Assembly (NCBI GenBank): GCA_002431845.1
Contig: DJEH01000069.1
Location: forward strand, 15,415-23,634
DNA from: Prevotellaceae bacterium UBA5903
Lineage (GTDB): Bacteria; Bacteroidota; Bacteroidia; Bacteroidales; Bacteroidaceae
DNA length: 8,220 bases
Direction of reading: 5' to 3'
A model generated the notes under the pieces. It searched no databases. It worked only from the letters and a program-made list of their open reading frames with translations, and was not told where the DNA came from. Shown here in pieces: positions 6,352 through 8,220 of this stretch (its first letter is position 1; each line of letters starts with the position of its first letter). A program made the position numbers and the translations under genes.

Positions 6352-8052
6352 ATGCAAAGTAAGGTTTATGTAGCATTGGCATTGTCGGGCACTTTGGTGC
6401 TGACTGCTTGCAGCAAAATGGGAGAACTATCAGCCGACAACTTCACCGTTACTCCATCGCCTATGGAGGCTGTTGGAGGTAAAGTGGCTGTGACTATTAA
6501 TGGTCGTTTCCCAGAGAAGTATATGAAGAAAAAAGCTGTTGTTACAGTCTTACCCGTTATGCGCTATGGCGCAAACGCTACCAAAGGTCAGCCCGCAACC
6601 TTCCAGGGAGAGAAAGTACAAGGCAATGGTCAAGAGATATCATACAAACTTGGTGGCAACTATACATTAAAGAACAACTTTACTTATGTTCCCGCAATGC
6701 AACAAAGCGAATTGTACTTAACTTTTGATGCAAAAGTGGGAAACAAAAAGGTGAATATCCCCGACGTAAAGGTGAACAATGGCGTAATTGCAACCTCTAC
6801 GCTTGTGCAGTCTACAGCCAAATCGTCTAACATTGAATTGTCTACCGACAAATATCAATATGCTATCAAACAAACCAAGCAGGCGCAAATTAAGTATCTC
6901 ATCAATCAAGCTAACATACGCAATAGCGAGTTGAAGAGCACTTCGATAACAGACTTTTTAAAGACTCTTAAGGAGATTAAGCAAGACCAAAAAGGCTTTA
7001 TGCTCGACAACATTGAGGTGAGTGCTTATGCATCGCCTGAGGGTGGCATTAAGCTTAATACGGCTCTTGCACAAAATCGTGAAAAGACTTCGAAGTCGTT
7101 TGTTAACAATGAACTTAAGAAGACCAAGCTTGATGCCGACGTAGACTCTAAGTACACCGCAGAGGACTGGGAAGGCTTTAAAGAACTTGTTAGCCAATCT
7201 AACATTCAAGACAAGGACGTTATTTTGCGCGTACTCTCCATGTATTCCGACCCCGAAGAACGCGAGAAGCAAATACGCAACATGTCAGCAGGATTTAAGG
7301 AATTAGCCGACGAAATCTTGCCCGAATTGCGTCGTGCACGTATGACCATCAACTACAACGTGATTGGCCGCTCTGACGACGAAATCCAAGAGCAATATGC
7401 TGCTGATGCCTCAAAGCTTTCGGTAGAAGAGTTGCTATATGCTGCCACCTTATCTGAAGATGTTAAAGAGCAAAACGACATCTATTTAAAGACTACGCAA
7501 CTCTATCCTTCAGACTATCGTGCCTACAACAACTTGGCTGTATTGGCATACCAAAATGGCGATATGAGCACAGCTAAAAAATATCTTGACCTCGCTTCGC
7601 AAAAACAACCTGGTAGTGCCGAAGTAAATGCCAACCAAGCACTTATTGCTATGGCCGAAGGCAAATATGAAGATGCCAACAACCACTTAATGAAAGCCAC
7701 AGCAGCCACTAACTACAACGAGGTGTTAGGCAACTTGCAAATTGCTGCAGGCAACTACGCACAAGCCGCTCAAAGCCTTAAGGGGGTGAAAACCAACTCT
7801 GCAGCATTAGCACAAATACTTAACAAGGACTATGCAAGTGCAAGCAAAACTTTAAAGCAAGTGGCTCACGCAGATGCTATTACAAGCTATCTGAAAGCTA
7901 TTGTTGCTGCACGCTCTAACCAAGAAACACAAGCTATTGACAACCTGAAACAAGCCTTTGCTAAAGACGCCACACTTAAGTCGCGCGCTGCCAAGGACTT
8001 AGAGTTCGTTACACTATTCAACAACTCAGCGTTTCAGGCATTAGTAAAGTAA
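6352..8052 (+). CDS. Lipoprotein with OmpA-like segment and C-terminal TPR repeats, function unknown
   Basis: This 566-residue protein starts with a type II signal peptide ending in the lipobox LTAC, making Cys20 the lipidated residue. Ser21-Lys22 follow, so an envelope location is likely; inner or outer membrane sorting is not certain. Residues about 30-150 look like a beta-rich N-terminal domain with repeated short strands. Residues 221-256 resemble the start of an OmpA C-terminal domain, with IEVSAYASPEG followed by LNTALAQNREKTSKSFV. The usual peptidoglycan-binding Asp region is replaced by SPEG, and Arg243 could match the conserved Arg. A helical, charged stretch (257-325) separates this from RRARMTINYNV (327-337), like the closing strand of OmpA domains. 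TPR-like helical pairs run from about 372 to 540 (e.g. AYNNLAVLAYQNGDMSTAKKYL; NANQALIAMAEGKYEDA). A role as an envelope scaffold is inference. No enzyme motif was seen. The ATG at 6352 places the signal peptide correctly. Confidence 0.9.
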   Translation: MQSKVYVALALSGTLVLTACSKMGELSADNFTVTPSPMEAVGGKVAVTINGRFPEKYMKKKAVVTVLPVMRYGANATKGQPATFQGEKVQGNGQEISYKLGGNYTLKNNFTYVPAMQQSELYLTFDAKVGNKKVNIPDVKVNNGVIATSTLVQSTAKSSNIELSTDKYQYAIKQTKQAQIKYLINQANIRNSELKSTSITDFLKTLKEIKQDQKGFMLDNIEVSAYASPEGGIKLNTALAQNREKTSKSFVNNELKKTKLDADVDSKYTAEDWEGFKELVSQSNIQDKDVILRVLSMYSDPEEREKQIRNMSAGFKELADEILPELRRARMTINYNVIGRSDDEIQEQYAADASKLSVEELLYAATLSEDVKEQNDIYLKTTQLYPSDYRAYNNLAVLAYQNGDMSTAKKYLDLASQKQPGSAEVNANQALIAMAEGKYEDANNHLMKATAATNYNEVLGNLQIAAGNYAQAAQSLKGVKTNSAALAQILNKDYASASKTLKQVAHADAITSYLKAIVAARSNQETQAIDNLKQAFAKDATLKSRAAKDLEFVTLFNNSAFQALVK

Positions 8053-8122
8053 ATAGTTTCTTGAAGCTACTCTTTGAATAAGAAAAAAACAATCAACCTT
8101 TTAACATTATATGGTTATTAAC

Positions 8123-8202
8123 GAGGCAACGATTTGTAATTATCGATAGTTTGTATTTGATTTCCTCATCATTTCGGTAATTGCCCATCGTTGCCTCTTT
8201 TT
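8123..8202 (+). terminator. Long stem-loop and T run after the lipoprotein gene
   Basis: GAGGCAACGAT (8123-8133) pairs perfectly with ATCGTTGCCTC (8187-8197). After a 2x2 mismatch (TT against CC), GTAATTATCGA (8136-8146) pairs with TCGGTAATTGC (8174-8184), 11 more pairs including two G-T wobbles. The loop is 27 bases (8147-8173). TTTTT (8198-8202) follows directly. It begins 70 bases after the stop codon. Position and T run fit an intrinsic terminator, although stem and loop are longer than usual. Confidence 0.65.
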
Positions 8203-8220
8203 AAGTAGGTGTTCAAAATT
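8201..8220 (+). repeat. 20-base intergenic repeat, right copy
   Basis: TTAAGTAGGTGTTCAAAATT at the window's right end is the reverse complement of 55-74 with 18 of 20 matches. It begins within the T run of the preceding stem-loop. The repeat may continue beyond the window edge. Confidence 0.7.

Noticed and set aside
55..8220. The whole window as one composite transposon or invertible segment bounded by the inverted repeats
   Set aside because: It contains housekeeping genes (purD, ychF, lgt) and no transposase or recombinase, and the repeats are 8 kb apart. A dispersed repeat explains the pair more simply.

Overview
The window looks like ordinary chromosomal DNA from a member of the Bacteroidota, most likely the Bacteroidales, with a Prevotella-like feel. 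This is inferred from three things. Four of the five genes have a TAnnTTTG element upstream, which is the -7 box of the Bacteroidota housekeeping promoter. Leaders are A/T-rich and lack obvious Shine-Dalgarno sequences. The gene content also fits: a secreted GH20 hexosaminidase with C-terminal accessory modules, and a Bacteroidota-style OmpA-like/TPR lipoprotein. Genus assignment is a guess.

Layout from left to right: (1) 1-233 is a non-coding, A/T-rich left edge with a 20-base repeat (55-74) and a stem-loop region downstream of purD. (2) purD is on the minus strand (234-1499) and has a complete -33/-7 promoter. (3) A 157-base divergent intergenic region separates purD from a large exported GH20 beta-N-acetylhexosaminidase on the plus strand (1657-3984). 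(4) ychF (4095-5198) has its own -7 box and is followed by a small hairpin and a strong intrinsic terminator. (5) lgt (5342-6187) encodes prolipoprotein diacylglyceryl transferase. (6) 6352-8052 encodes a 566-residue lipoprotein with an OmpA-like segment and TPR repeats. (7) The right edge holds a long imperfect stem-loop with a T run, followed immediately by a second, inverted copy of the left-edge repeat.

The genes are mainly housekeeping: purine synthesis, a translation-associated ATPase and lipoprotein maturation. The hexosaminidase and the envelope lipoprotein are the envelope or nutrient-acquisition genes. The one direct functional link is that Lgt should modify the cysteine of the lipoprotein encoded next to it. 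Terminators and separate promoter boxes suggest mostly monocistronic transcription rather than one operon.

I found no CRISPR array, tRNA, rRNA, recognisable transposase, toxin-antitoxin pair or defence system. The items most worth a second look are the 20-base repeat found at both ends, each time just beyond a gene's 3' stem-loop, and the unusual architecture of the last lipoprotein. I do not see convincing evidence of a new multi-gene system.
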